Positions 33,079 to 44,977 of a stretch of DNA of 64,000 nt are shown here, piece after piece. Position numbers and translations under genes: made by a program. Origin of the DNA: Pelobates cultripes (Eukaryota > Chordata > Amphibia > Anura > Pelobatidae); assembly GCA_933207985.1 (NCBI GenBank), contig OW240921.1:113849941-113913940 (forward strand), written 5' to 3'. Positions within the stretch are counted from its first letter, which is position 1. Each line of letters opens with the position of its first letter. The notes below the pieces were generated by a model. It searched no databases. It had not been told where the DNA came from and worked only from the letters and a program-made list of their open reading frames with translations.

Positions 33079-34008
33079 TCAACCAGACATGTTTATGAAA
33101 GCATCCCTTAATTCTTGTACTGGGTTCGGTATGTACCGTGAGTAAGCGGATGACTTCCAGCTCCCCAGTGTTTTGATAACATGAGTTGGGATGTTGACAC
33201 TGGAGGCTGTGGACGCGGCTCCTATACGAAAGGAGTGCCCTGAGTATTTGGCTACGTTGAGGCCCAGTTGTGTGAGCAAGGACCTGACGTAGGTCATGAA
33301 GGTTGTAGTGGTGAGTACTGCACCTTGTAGCTGTAGTAGTGGTTGTGAGGGCAGTAAGTTATGATGCTGTATGTAGGCATCAAGAACCCTGACAGGATAC
33401 CATCTGTTGTGCGTGGGGTAGTACGGAATGTTTACGGGTATGTTCTGACTGGTTTTGGAGTGAGGTAAAGTCAGGATGTAATGATCCATATGTATTGTCA
33501 AGTGGGAATAGAGGAGGAAAGGAGTACTTTGGGTCGTGGAGGTTGTAGTGAATTCTCTAGGTCTAAGAAATCCATAGAAAGCTATGTATATTGCTCTTTT
33601 GATGATAGAATTTGTATTGGTGTCAAACGGTTGTAGGTCAAGCAGGTTAGATGATGCTTAAAAGATATGGTTATCTATGGGTAGCCTCTGGGCTGTATGT
33701 GTGGGTTCTGATTTCTGAATACCTCTGAGTATGGTCTTAATTTGGTGAGAGGCCATGAAACTGTTGTTATTTGGGTGTAAGATTAGCATGTGGTGTTGAA
33801 TGCCAGTGAGATAGAGTTTGATGGTGTTATATGACATTTTAAGTTTAAGGTGGCAAAAGGAAGCAAACCCCAAAAAATTTGTCATAACAAATGGTTGCAT
33901 GATGTTATGTTCCAGAAGGAATCTTTTGAATAGCGTGAAAGCCCTGTTGTATGTTTTGTGTGTATTGTATGAAAGTGCCAATTGGGACAGTGTCCTGCTA
34001 TGCTGCAT
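33079..34008 (-). pseudogene. Tyrosine recombinase of the Ngaro-like element, one nonsense codon
   Basis: The start at 34008 (MQHSRTLSQLALSYN) opens the N-terminal SAM-like domain (NTHKTYNRAFTLFKRFL, FLGFASFCHLKLKMSYNTI). A single TAA at 33658-33660 interrupts it. Reading on in the same frame gives AFYGFLRPREF (catalytic Arg of box I), then YILTLPHSKTSQN, GHSFRIGAAS (catalytic His and Arg) and LGSWKSSAYSRYI (nucleophilic Tyr), ending at 33079. All four catalytic residues are visible. It would join the circular cDNA intermediate to the target. It overlaps no other gene and follows RNase H by 8 bp. Confidence 0.88.
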
Positions 34009-34016
34009 GATGGTTT

Positions 34017-34505
34017 CTAGTCTAGTATGAGTTGTTGAAATGTTGGAGTGATGGTGGCTGTGGGCGCAGCTGACGGGAGTGCTTGATGAAATGCCTGAAA
34101 TTTAAAGCGAGACAAATTGTCAGCAGCTGTGTTACATACACCTGGAACATGGAAACAACATAGGAAAAAATTATGACAAGCTGCCAACCAAGTGAGTTTC
34201 CTCAGAAATCTCATGATCGTAAGGGATTTGGAATGACCTTTGTTGATGATGTGACAGGTTGCCTGGTTGTCTGAGTAACAACGCACTGGCATATTAGCCC
34301 ATAAATGACCCCATGCTACGGCAGCCGCCACAATGGGATAGATCTTAAAAAGAGCTGAGGTAGTGGAGAAACCTTCCAAATCCTGAACTGCTGAAGGCCA
34401 GCTGCCCCAAAGCCATTCGTTCCCAAAAATTGCTGCAAAACCAGTGGTAGATGCTGCATCTGACCAAATGGTAGGAGATGAGTCAGTCAATTGAGGGAGG
34501 AACAT
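34017..34505 (-). pseudogene. RNase H domain of the Ngaro-like element
   Basis: Open frame with TIWSDAASTTGFAAIFG (first catalytic Asp), the central helix (KIYPIVAAAVAWGHLWAN, in place of the Glu helix), VRCYSDNQATCHIINKG (Asp) and GVCNTAADNLSR (final Asp). It ends at 34017. Upstream it should be continuous with RT, but stops at 34533-34535, 34563-34565 and 34725-34727 break the join. Confidence 0.8.
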
Positions 34506-35640
34506 ACTTTTACCATTCCAAGTGGTTAAAAATCACTTCCACATGTTTAGATCTGCCGTAGCTTAGGTATCTAAGGACAACCTGTGCGTGTCATGTAGGA
34601 AATGTGGGAAAAGATGCAATAGTCGTGATATAAAGGAGCGGCCTTGAGGTATGATGTGCATAGCAAAATTTAGTGACCCCAGCAGGGACTGTAGCTCTTT
34701 GCCGTTGCAAGTACCGAGCTGAAGTTAGCTGTTTATGTAAGTGAGAATTTTCTCTATCTTATCGTGTGGTAGGCTCGCTTGCATTGTGGCGGAGTCTAGT
34801 TGGATACCCAGAAAAGGGATAACCGTGTCTGGCCCCTCTGTTTTCTTTGGGGAGATAGGTACACCTAGTTGCTCAAATAGCTTAGTGGTAGCTTTGAGAC
34901 TAGTAGGAGGTGAAGTATTCTCCTCGATCAGTAGGAAATCGTCCAGGTAATGTAATACTGTAGGGCATTTGGCTATGTTCAATAGTAACCAGCATAATGC
35001 TTCGAGAAATGTGTCGAAAATAGCTGGGCTACTTTTGGACCCAAAACCGGACCACTTGATGCCATGCAGGTACCACAGTGTGGGGTGGATTGGTAGTAAT
35101 TTAAAGGCGTTAGTAATGTCGGTCTTACTGAGCCAGGCTCCAACCCCTGCTTGTATGATAGCGGTAATGGCGTGATCTTGTGGTGTATTGCAGAGAGAAT
35201 TCCTCAGAGGGTATGAGGGAATTAAGACTGGAGTTGGCCGATGAGTGGGGTGCCGATAAGTCAATGATGAGTCTCTGTTTTTGGGAAGATTTCCCTGTGA
35301 CAATACCAACGGGGTTGGTGCGCCATTCTATGAATGGAGGAGTTTTGAAAGGCCCCAATACGGAACCCTCATCTACTTCTTGGGCTATGAGGGTGTCAAC
35401 CGCTGTGGGGTTGTGTTGGGCGGATTGTAGATTAGGGCATTCCAGAGTTCCGGCTGGTATGTGTAGGATACCTGTATGGAAGCCTTCTGTTAAACCAGAG
35501 ATGAGAATGTCTACTAGGTGTCTAGATGGGTGCTGAGACATAAATGCCGTGAATACTGGCATATTAATGGACGTTAGGTAAGGCTTGGAATACATTTTAT
35601 TTGGACACATGGTCTTTGCATGTGCCCTAAAACATTTTGA
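34506..35640 (-). pseudogene. Reverse transcriptase of the Ngaro-like element, frameshifted
   Basis: From the 5' side: a lead region (FMSQHPSRHLVDILISGL, GFHTGI), then EVDEGSVLGPF, EWRTNPVGIV and KQRLIIDLSAP (fingers). A frameshift near 35195 follows. The frame ending at 34725 then gives VGAWLSKTDITNAFKLLPIH (motif A with Asp), PAIFDTFLEALCWLLL, and YLDDFLLI (the YxDD catalytic motif), then SPKKTEGPDTVIPFLGI (thumb). Three in-frame stops separate it from RNase H. Confidence 0.85.
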
Positions 35641-36719
35641 ACAGACATGCAATAGTCTACATCCACTGTAATTACAAGACCCAACATTGAAATTATTATA
35701 TATCTGGGACTTGCCCAGAAACTTGATTGGGCGTCCCAGTACTTCTCTGGAACCCCAGAAGAACTAGCTCCTTGCGTGGAGGCATGTTCGTCTGCCGTGT
35801 TGGGACAAAAATTTGTAGTATGGGCTGTGGAGGAGCAGTATGCACAAGCTGGTGTTCTTAGAACTGCAAAGTGTCTGCAAAAAATGACGGTATCAATCCT
35901 TCCCCAGTTAGATCATGTTCCGTACTGGGAGAAGGCTCCAGACACTTTTGCAGAAAAAGACCTATAGTAGTCATAGAAGGCTGAACCACCATATCTGTTG
36001 CCCAGGTCTACCAGCTTGTGCATATAGAGATCAAACTCATCTCTTCTGTTGGGATAGACCACACAGATGACATCCCTGTAAATACCAAAAGTTAGTACAA
36101 ATTCAGGGATAGTCAGTTTCCTGTTCAGGTGGGCATCCCTAGATCTGACAACAACAGATACATCATCATAAGCATACGTCTTATTCTCAACAATATCCTG
36201 GGAGGCAATCAACAGGGAAGCCAGGTTGACGTCTTTACCTTCCAGGATATCCCTTTTTATGTGCTCAGGTATCATATGAGCCGGGCTAACTTCCTGGTCA
36301 TCCAGGGTGATGGCTGGAGCAACTAATGGCAAGTCGGCTGGTGCTTGTGAAGCAGCAGCTGGTGGCCCTGCTAGAGTAAGGGCCGTGGTGACCGACTCAA
36401 GTTTCTCCAGCCTGGAGTTGACCTTGCTCATGGACGCCATGAGTGAGGATAACATGGCATGTATGTCTCCTGGGTTGGACTGGCTAGGTCCTTCCCCGGC
36501 ATCCATGTTATTTGTAGATGTGCGTAGCAGTTTAAAAAGTTCTGCTTTCCTTGCTGTAGCGGGGTAGGGGATTTGTCGTCTCCTCAATTCTGTGGTTATA
36601 CGTGGGATCGTCCAGGATCTGATCGATGCTGGACTAGCTAGCTCTCCTCCTTGTGTGGGAGTGACAGCTCTAGCCGGGATGCTAGGCAGGGAGAAATCCT
36701 TTACCCCTTCCTGAGACAT
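35641..36719 (-). pseudogene. Gag-like protein of the Ngaro-like element
   Basis: The ATG at 36719 opens 268 codons to a stop at 35913. Residues about 34-66 (IRSWTIPRITTELRRRQIPY...ELFKLLRT) resemble a SAP-type helix-turn-helix. A coiled-coil-like stretch follows (LSSLMASMSKVNSRLEKLES), then a Gag core (HIKRDILEGKDVNLASLL, PEFVLTFGIYRDVICVV). The family's Cys/His knuckle is still visible downstream, near 35620-35690 (CNYSGCRLLHVCSKC...HAKTMC), beyond the premature stop. It would package the RNA. Confidence 0.75.
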
Positions 36720-38104
36720 ATTATAAATAAAACAATTAATTAGTATATGAAACCACCAAATTGTACTGGCAGGCTAGCTAGGCCGGGTGGTGAAACATTA
36801 TACTTGTTTGGTGACAGATGAGGCCCTGCTAATTGCCAAGCGGCTTGAGAGGCTCTATCTATGCATTGGCGCAAGGGGTTATTGAGGCCACTCGTCGTAG
36901 TGGCAGGAGATTTAGGCCTCTCAGTGACTGTAAGACAGAAAACAGGGGAAGGGAGTGACAGGTGAGGCCCTCTCTATGAAACATGCGAGGCGGCTAGCTA
37001 ACGTGTGGCCCGATGGGTGTTTGCCTCTGAAACGTTTGAGGCGGGGTGTTGGCCTCGCGGGACCACTAACTGATGATGACTGCCAAGATGGGGTAAATAC
37101 CTATTGGGAAGCCTGTAACCCTATTGCCAGTACTCTAACCTAGGGGGACGGAATGAAATGTATGGTAGAATACCATATGAGCAGGTGTACGTACCTGGTA
37201 GTATAACAAATTCACAGGAAAACCGTGTGGAGTAAATATATATATAAGCTTGACAGCCTGAAATGGGTAAAAGAGAGTAGTATGATGAGTGTGGATTGTT
37301 GGAAAGAAAACAGACTTATAGCCTGTAGCAGCAATGTTTTTATGGTTTGCTGGCGTATGATTGAAAATAAAATGTTGATACCGTGGGAATAGATATGACT
37401 TACTCAGAAATGTTGTTAACAAAGAAATGAGGCCTGTAACGTAGGCTGAGTTAATTGAAATGAAATTGATAATTTATGAAAAACTCCTGTAAGCGTGGGA
37501 GTCCAATGATCCATACAGAAATGTTAGCTGGTTTCATGCCCTTGATGTGATAAGTGATACCTTAAAATAGCAATGAAAATGGTCTGTCTATTTAAACAAG
37601 CAACTATTTAACCGAATGTATATACATGAAATGATGAAATGTAACTCATGAAACAGGCATGAATAGCTTAAACGTATGCACTTTAATGCGAACAGCAATC
37701 TTGCATGAATATAACATGAATAAGTGCCGAACGGAAAACACAACCGAAATGATAATCGTTTAAATGAAGCAAGGGAAAACAGTTGTGCGAGCTGATCGCT
37801 TCTCTAATACGCATGAATTTAACTGAACAATTTGTACGAAATGAAGCCGCGCGAAAGGCTATGTAATGCGACTGTGCAGAAAAACCGTAAAGCGAGGACC
37901 CGTGCTGTACCGTGCGCTGTGGGAACTGCTCTGACTTACGGTTTAGGAGTCCCTGGGACGCGATCTATGACAATGACCGGGGTAAGAAGAAGCTGGATGG
38001 ACGGAAAAGGCCTGAACAGGATTCCTGGACACAGCTTGCCGCGGTAAAATCTCGTGGATACTGAAAAACCAAGATGGCGCCTGAGAGAACCCGGACGTGG
38101 ATCC
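36720..38104 (-). other. 5' untranslated region of the Ngaro-like element
   Basis: It lies between repeat A1 and the gag ATG. Only short accidental ORFs are present; no domain recognised. Confidence 0.6.
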
Positions 38105-38209
38105 TCATTCAACGCTAACCTCGAACGGTAAGGAGCAAGGTAAGGGGAGTGCCTTAAGTAGGCTAGGGGTAGCAAACCAGCACCTCCCACAAATCCAGGC
38201 AAAATTGCC

Positions 38210-38215
<6 letters not shown>
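38105..38215 (-). repeat. Split direct repeat A1 (5' end of the Ngaro-like element)
   Basis: It matches A2 in direct orientation through AAATCCAGGCAAAATTGCC. A TA microsatellite starts right at its outer edge. Confidence 0.85.

Positions 38216-38262
<47 letters not shown>
38214..38262. repeat. (TA)n microsatellite
   Basis: A pure TA run flanking the retrotransposon's 5' end; possibly the insertion target. Confidence 0.95.
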
Positions 38263-38264
<2 letters not shown>

Positions 38265-38266
<2 letters not shown>

Positions 38267-38640
38267 ATGTGTGTATGTATAATGTGTACCATATTCTGCA
38301 CTGTCACCTTGTTTTTATTCTCCCTCTCCCCTGCACTCTGATCTTCAGTAAGATTTTTATGAAACTCTGCAAGAATGGTGTCTATTTTCTATTAAACCGG
38401 TGTCTTATCTGCACTCGTGTCGCTTTAATCCCTGTATCACAACACAACTTTGAATTATATGTGTCGTCTTGAAATGCTTCAGACTTGAGAAAGGGAGGTT
38501 CTTCCGAAAGCTTGTCATTAAAATTCTGTTAGTCCAATAAAAGGTATTACAAGATACAAATTGTATCTGTTGTCTATATCTACAACACTGGACTAATACG
38601 GCTACAATCTCTGTATATATACATATACTACATCTGTGTT
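38265..38640. repeat. Dispersed repeat 3' end with AATAAAAGGTATTAC
   Basis: It carries CCGAAAGCTTGTCATTAAAA, TTAGTCCAATAAAAGGTATT and CACTGGACTAATACGGCTAC, a tail seen in many vertebrate repeats. The closing motif CACTGGACTAATACGG recurs alone at about 40283. Confidence 0.55.
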
Positions 38641-38738
38641 TTCAGTTTAAACTATGCTAATGGCAGAAGATTCAGTTTAGTTTTGTATATGTTGCATATG
38701 TTAAATTCATTATTTATAATATAAGGTGCCCTGTGCCT

Positions 38739-39065
38739 TTAAAGGGACACTCCAGGCATCCAGGCCACTTTTGCCCATTGGAGTTGTCTGGGTGCCAACT
38801 CCCACTACCCTTAACCCTGCAACTGTAATTATTGCAGTTTTCATAAACTGCAATAATTAGCTTGCAGGGTTAAGTCACCCCCAGTGGCTGTCTACTAGAC
38901 TGCCGCTAGAGGGAACTTCCTTGTCCATTGCACAGGTCCTTGTCCATAGCACTGTGCTGTGTGAAGACCTCCAGCATCGCTGAAATCCCCATAGGAAAGC
39001 ATTAATAAGCATTTTCAATGCTTTTCTATGGAGAGGTCTAATGCACATGCGTAGTGATTTTAAAG
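38739..39065. repeat. Half of a Kolobok/T2-like hairpin MITE
   Basis: It starts TTAAAGGGACACTCCAGGCA and then carries hairpins in the same order as 29717-30030 (TGCAATAATTA stem, CCAGTGGCTGTC, CATAGGAAAGCATT...AATGCTTTTCTATGG). The right end is missing. Confidence 0.65.
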
Positions 39066-39339
39066 GGAAACAGCCAATGCAATCACAAGTTGAGAGCAAG
39101 TAAAGGCAGCCCAGTAAATAAAGGTTCCAAAACAGTGTTCAGCAATGGAAGCCATTCATGTGTAGTTCACCAGGAAAAATCAAATGAAGCAATGGAAAGC
39201 ACATAAAATGTATCCCACAAAGCTTTAAATTCCACAAGCAGGGTGATTGTATATAATTTTAAAGTTTTAATATAGGCTTGTGTTTGTATGTAATGTTTGT
39301 GGTTTATTGCAGGGGTGTGTCTGCATGCTGTGTTGGTGT

Positions 39340-39665
39340 TTGATTTCTGCCGCATACATACATGCATACTTATTTGCATGCATACATACATTTATGCATA
39401 CACAGATACACAGACACATTAACACACTAGTGCACACATATAAACACACTGACACAAACACTCACACAGACACACACGGAAATACACTCAGATACAGACA
39501 TTGCAACACACAGTGACATAAGTACACACCATGACACAGAGATACACACACTGACACATACACCCTGACACATAATATACACACTGACATAAACACACAA
39601 AATCAGATACACACATCTTGACACACAGATAAACACACTGACACATACACACATTGATCTACAAA
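39340..39665. repeat. CA-rich / ACACTGACA repeat tract
   Basis: Tandem ACACTGACACA and CATACATA motifs. The ORFs over this tract are low-complexity shadows. A smaller tract is at 40205-40255. Confidence 0.85.
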
Positions 39666-40330
39666 TGGACAATCTAAATTATAAACACAACCTGACAAAG
39701 ATATATGTAGTTAATACAGACTTGGGAACAGCACACGCATAAATACAATTTAAAATATTATAAGGCTACTTAAAATCACCAATCGCAGGAAACAAATATG
39801 GGGATTTAGTTCCACCATATAACCATATTGTGTTAAGCCCACCAATACTTCACAATATCAGTGGTTTCTACAAAACTGTATAAATAACACAAACTAAAGA
39901 ACAGCATACACATAAAAATGCTGTTTTAAATTTTATAGGGCTAATTGGGAAGCAGTGTTGGGTTTACCACGATAAAGCCACGATAAAGCCATATGGCTAT
40001 ATTCCAGCTCCCAGTATTACTGCAGGGTGCTCTCTCGCCAGCCAGCTACAATATGCACAGCCAGCAGGTCGGCTCTTGGGCCACTCATGATACAAGGCTA
40101 ACAAGGTATCAGCCAGAATGTGTTTGAGAGTGGCTTTTTTTCCCCCAGCCCCCTGAAAAGTGCCGCCCAAATGCTTTGTTAGCCTCATGGTAAATACAGC
40201 TCTGACAAAGATAAGCATACTGACATACACACTGACACATACACACACCCTGATACAGATATGAATCTTATCTGTTTTTTACATCTGCATCACTGGACTA
40301 ATACGGATACAATCTCTCTCTCTCTACACT
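39666..40330. other. No recognised gene
   Basis: Non-coding sequence. CTTGGGAACAGCACACGCATAA at about 39720 recurs at about 41580, so repeat fragments lie on both sides of the foldback element. Confidence 0.45.
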
Positions 40331-40337
40331 TGAATAC

Positions 40338-40343
40338 ATTTTT

Positions 40344-40384
<41 letters not shown>
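40338..40384. repeat. (TA)n microsatellite
   Basis: TA run with one interruption. Confidence 0.95.
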
Positions 40385-40387
<3 letters not shown>

Positions 40388-40497
40388 CTAAAATGTAATC
40401 CTATGTGTTGATATTTATGATATGTAATATGAAAGATAGAGACATTTATTGAAGAAGATACAAGAAACATCCCCTTCAAAGTAAGTAACTTTCAATT

Positions 40498-41530
40498 CCT
40501 CTTCTCTTCCTCTCTCAGGATCTGTTCTTCATTTCTTCCTGTCTGCTCTAGTTTTCTTTAAAACATAAGACAAAGTAGGGACTATTTGTCTTATGGAGGT
40601 TTCCTACGCTTGACCAGCGAAGGAACTATGTGTCCTTCATTTCCGGTGGTCAAACCAATTTCCCCACAATTCTCAACTGTCCTCTGTGTTCCCACAAAGC
40701 CTCCTTTCACTTTTCCGGTCATTTAGACATTTAGACAGAACACCGGCGAAACTACCAAATTGCGTCCTAACAGAATGAGAACAGTTACTGCATTCTTGTT
40801 AGGATGCAATATGGGACTTTGTTCTGGTCAGAATTTCTCACGGTATTCCCATGGTATTAGGGAGCTATCTACCAAAAGGCTGAAAGACCTAAATTGGTCT
40901 TTCAGCCATATTTACTAATACTAAGTGAAGATTATTTCCCATGCTGTGTAATTTTACTCATAACTCGCCGATTGGCTAAGAAAGCAACCAATCAGAGAGT
41001 TATGAGTCAAATTACACAGCATGGGGAAAATTCCAAAGAACCTTCCCACACTGTGTAAAATGACACAGAGCACTCTGATTGGAAAGTTCTATTTTTTTTA
41101 CAGGTATTTAGTTCTCTTGTTCCCCCCTCATTGTTTTTAGGGTGAAGGGGGTAGGTAGGAATTTCTAAAAAAACAATTTGGGGGTTAACATTTTTTATTT
41201 AGGGCCCAGACCCACCGCTCATGGGTGGGGGCCGAGGGGGGGAGGAATATAGGTCCCCCCCCTCTATTGGTGTTTAGGGCCCCAACTCTCCACTCATGGC
41301 TGGGAGCAGGGTCGGGGGGCAAAAAGTGGGGGCTCGGGAGGGAGGATGCTAGGGATTTTTTTTTACAGTTAGCAGCCACAGGCCACTAGAAATGAAGCAC
41401 ACTTTTTTCCTCCACTGGTCAAAGCTGGTCAAGCGTAGCAAACCTCCATAAGACAAATAGTCCCTACTTTGTCCAACTAGAGCAAACAGGAAGAAATGAA
41501 GAACAGATCCTGAGAGGGAGAGAAGAGCAA
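40498..41530. mobile_element. Foldback element with ~120 bp inverted arms
   Basis: The left arm 40498-40620 and the right arm 41410-41530 are inverted copies. Both hold CAGGATCTGTTCTTCATTTC, AAGTAGGGACTATTTGTCTT and TACGCTTGACCAGC. The centre contains the AACCAATCAGAGAG and ACCCACCGCTCATGGGTGGG stem-loops of the family at 2829-3790. No ORF of note. Confidence 0.8.
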
Positions 41531-41574
41531 ACGATTATAGAAAGATAGGTTTGGCATGAGAGTGCCGCTTTAAT

Positions 41575-42195
41575 ACAAACTTGGGAACAGCACACGCATA
41601 AGCCAAATTGAGACAGAGAGGGAGATGGGGGAATGAGACACGTGGTGGAGATAAGATGCATAGAGGGCCTGGGGGACACACAAAGTGACATAGAGGGGCT
41701 GGCAGAGAAAGAGACAAGGTGCTGGGGACAAGAGACACACAAATGGCTCTGTGGAGAGAATGAGGCAAACAGAGGGGCTGGGAGGAGGGTCAAGACCCAT
41801 AGTGGGGCTGGGGAAGGGGCAAAATAGACAGAAAAGGACCTGGGAGAGAGAAACAACTCAGATGAATAAAATAAAACTAAAACAAAAAAGGAATTTTTAG
41901 CCAAAAGAGTTTGACTAAACCTTAATTGAAATTTTCCACCAAAATTAAAACTGGCGTGCAGGAGGTGTCAGAAACTTACCTGTTCCTGGCACCAGTGCTG
42001 CTCCTCTTGGCTCGCATGTCTATGCTGCATCACTCCTGTGTTCAGATGGCCCGAACTCTGCACATGGCCACGTATGGCTCCATCTGCTGGTTTGCATCTG
42101 CCAAAATCCTGTCTGCTTTATTCCTCCTGGCACTGCAGATATTACAGGGGCCCAGCTGTGCTGTTAAAGGCCCTCAATACCCATCTATTTGCCCT
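41575..42195. other. Non-coding sequence left of the solo LTR
   Basis: A GAGACAxAG/GGGGCTGG purine-rich stretch at 41600-41850, then mixed sequence. The short ORFs have no recognisable domain. Confidence 0.4.
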
Positions 42196-42200
42196 TAGTG

Positions 42201-42821
42201 TGTCAGGGCTCTGCGGGCAGCTGTGAGGGGAGGCTGCAATCCACTTGCAGCACTCACCCTCAGTCCTTCGCGGTCTCCCCTTCTCCTACCTGTCGGCGAG
42301 CGGGGTCCTCACTGCTGTATGCGCCGCTCGTGTCCTCCTTCTCGCCTCCCAGCGGGAGACTGTATAACGCTGCACGCTGGGAGCCCGCGCATTTATGCGA
42401 ACGCTGGGGTCGGTCACGTGACCCGGCGTTAAAGCCACAGTACAATAATAGTGGGAGGTGTAGATATCTCCCACGTGTGATTGTTAATTCTGATTGGAAG
42501 TTATCCAATCAGAATTAAGCACAGGATTTATATACTTACCTTTCCTGTCTCTCAGTGCCCTGTTGTGGTCTTGTGATACCTGTATTGCAGTTTGCACGTG
42601 TTTCTCTCTGGTTACCGATTATTTGGCTTGTTATTCCGATTTTCCTGTATTCTCCATTCCTTTGACCTCGGCTTGTTTCTCGTTCTCCTGTTTTCTGGCT
42701 CCCTTTACTTGGCTTGTCTCCTGACTATTGTTAGTGTGCTTTAACCCGGCCACTCTAAGGACCGGTATAGCACCCTTCCTCTCTGTGACCTGTTAGCGTG
42801 TTAGGTTCCCGAATCGTGACA
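42201..42821. mobile_element. Solo LTR (Ty3/Gypsy-type), 621 bp
   Basis: It begins TGTCAGGGCTC and ends ATCGTGACA (TG...CA), flanked by a perfect 5-bp direct repeat TAGTG at 42196-42200 and 42822-42826. G+C-rich promoter-like left half and a T-rich right half ending GGTTCCCGAATCGTGACA, as in frog Gypsy LTRs. No internal region follows on either side, so LTR-LTR recombination is the likely origin. An inverted pair TTCTGATTGG / CCAATCAGAA lies near 42490. Confidence 0.85.
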
Positions 42822-42826
42822 TAGTG

Positions 42827-44420
42827 CATAACAACTAATTACATTGTGTATGTTCTATCCTAAACAAGAGAAGGATAGTAGGATTTAACTAACACAGTAA
42901 TATATACAATCTTAAAATACCTAATAATAGGGGAATAAAAAAAAAGGGAATACTATTATTATGGTATACATTATCAAATGACAGGCAGATCAAATAACCT
43001 TTTTTATTTATATCAAATAAAGATTTTTCAAAAAACATTTCTCAATAATCAGGTTACAGGGCTTTCAACTATGCAATTTACCCTGCATTTGATCACATTT
43101 GAATATGTTTGATTCTCTTTAATACTGTTGCTACTGTTGAAACTAAAGTGTCAACATCAAAATGTGATACCATAATCATTCTTCTTTTGTAAGAATTATA
43201 TGTATGATAGACAAGATTCATATAAATAAAACGAGACCACACAATAACCACAAACAACGTTTAATTACTTTTCAATGGCTTGGCCGGGGACTTATTCAAA
43301 GCTCAAGGGGCATACAACCATAACTTTGTAACCATATCTTTGTAACCATAACCATATAATATATGGTTCACCAACTTTAAAAACTTTCAACTTTATTAAC
43401 CACCATATTGCCAGTCAGCCACAACTAGCCTGACCACATTTTATTTAAAACCATTTACCACCATATCCTTCCTCGGAACTTGACCCTGAGGATGACGTTT
43501 GCCCCACCACCTCAACTAGGATAGACACAGGTTCATCATGTTTTGTAACTCCAATTTAAGTATATTAACTCCAATATTTGCCAAATGAACCTAAACTTTA
43601 CTATATAGGTGTACGTAAAACACCCAGCATAATGTGCACCTTCACCAACACCATTACTCTTGTGATTCTAAGCACTGCAATCACGGGACCAACTCCTAAA
43701 CAAAATGAAACAGCTGAAGGAAATAATGCACAAAGGGGAACTAAAATCATTAAACAATGTAGTAAGAAGAGATTTAACAAAATTTACACGACTCTCTATT
43801 TGCCCTATTCTATAGCTGGAGCTGGCCATCTTGCTCTCTGGTCAAACTAAAACGGTTACAGGAAATAATTCCTTACTGATCCAGTAACTCAAACCATGCA
43901 ATCAACAGACTTAACTAAACCTACACTGTTAGCACTATGTGAATGGTTAAAAAACTGCTGTATCTAGCCATGTAGAACAATCCAACCTAATGACCATAAT
44001 CCCAAAATCTCAGATCAACTATACATGGCCCTGATTGAAGTTCTGGTTATGTCCGTATATTTTGGCTCTTCCTCTTTGCATGGCCTGACAGACCCCTTGA
44101 GTGACCTAGAATCCAAACATTTGTTATGGTACCTGAAAAATAAAAGAATGATAAGAGGAAGAGACAACATTAAATCAAATCATCACAAACGTATAACTGA
44201 AAACTAGTCTGATTCCATCTCCCAATCTTGATTGCACTTGCACCAATCCAACATAACCGATTTGCCACAGCCCGAACCTGAAAGAATAGCATGTTGTTTA
44301 CCTTAACAACCAAGTATTCAAAGCATAACTGTAATACCCGCTGGATTTTAAAATGTTTTAATGGACAATCTTAATTAAAAAAAAAAAAACAAGAAAAGGG
44401 GCCAGTATCAGCAAGTGCAA
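42827..44420. other. No recognised gene or element
   Basis: A+T-rich sequence with AACCATA/CCATAT motifs. Small ORFs (e.g. 43578-43850) show no known domain. It ends at an assembly gap. Confidence 0.4.
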
Positions 44421-44520
44421 NNNNNNNNNNNNNNNNNNNNNNNNNNNNNNNNNNNNNNNNNNNNNNNNNNNNNNNNNNNNNNNNNNNNNNNNNNNNNNNN
44501 NNNNNNNNNNNNNNNNNNNN
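44421..44520. other. Assembly gap (100 N)
   Basis: Exactly 100 N, a placeholder length, so the real distance is unknown. Confidence 0.99.
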
Positions 44521-44827
44521 TGTGTGTGTGTGTGCTGGATGATGTGTGTGTTGGATGATGTGTGTGTGTGTGCTGATGATGGTGTGTGTGCTGGATGATG
44601 TGTGTGTGGAGTGCTGGATGATGGTGTGTGTGTGTGCTGCATGATGAGTGTGTGTGTGCTGGATGATGGGTGTGTGTGTGCTGGATGATGTGTGTGTGTG
44701 AGTGCTGCATGATGTGTGTGTGTGAGTGCTGGATGATGGGTGTGTGAGTGCTGGATGATGTGTGTGTGAGTGCTGGATGATGGGTGTGTGTGTGCTGGAT
44801 GATGTGTGTGTGAGTGCTGGATGATGG
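44521..44827. repeat. Minisatellite, GTGTGTGTGCTGGATGATG unit
   Basis: About a dozen units of 20-27 bp, each ending GCTGGATGATG (or GCTGCATGATG) after a TG run. The array runs into the gap. Confidence 0.95.
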
Positions 44828-44977
44828 GGATAGGGGCGGGGGAGCATTTTTTCTTACTTTATGTGTTTATTTATTTTATTCCCCCCTCCCTGCTTCTTAC
44901 CTTGTCAGGGAGGGGGAGATCGCCTGGTGGTCCGGTGGAGGGAGCCAGCCGCTCGCTGCACACAGGGGCCATCACAC

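Larger units (their letters stand above)
32620..38215 (-). mobile_element. Ngaro-like tyrosine-recombinase retrotransposon with split direct repeats
   Basis: On the minus strand, repeat A1 (38105-38215) is followed by gag (about 36719), RT, RNase H and tyrosine recombinase. After these come B1 (32912-33027), A2 (about 32792-32900) and B2 (32620-32735). B1 and B2 are both 116 bp and nearly identical in direct orientation; A1 and A2 are likewise direct repeats. This A1-body-B1-A2-B2 layout is the split-direct-repeat type of Ngaro/PAT elements, not the inverted repeats of DIRS1. The genes carry stops and frameshifts, so the copy is inactive, but the whole architecture is preserved over 5.6 kb. 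Confidence 0.85.

Noticed and set aside
32620..38215. Classification as DIRS1-type
   Set aside because: Terminal repeats are direct and split (A1, B1-A2-B2), not inverted with an internal complementary region.
41464..41904. 146-codon Ser/Pro/Leu-rich ORF
   Set aside because: Reverse reading of a purine-rich tract; overlapping ORFs in other frames have equal length and composition.
42189..42518. ORFs in the solo LTR as genes
   Set aside because: LTR boundaries and TSD explain the sequence; no retroviral or host domain is present.
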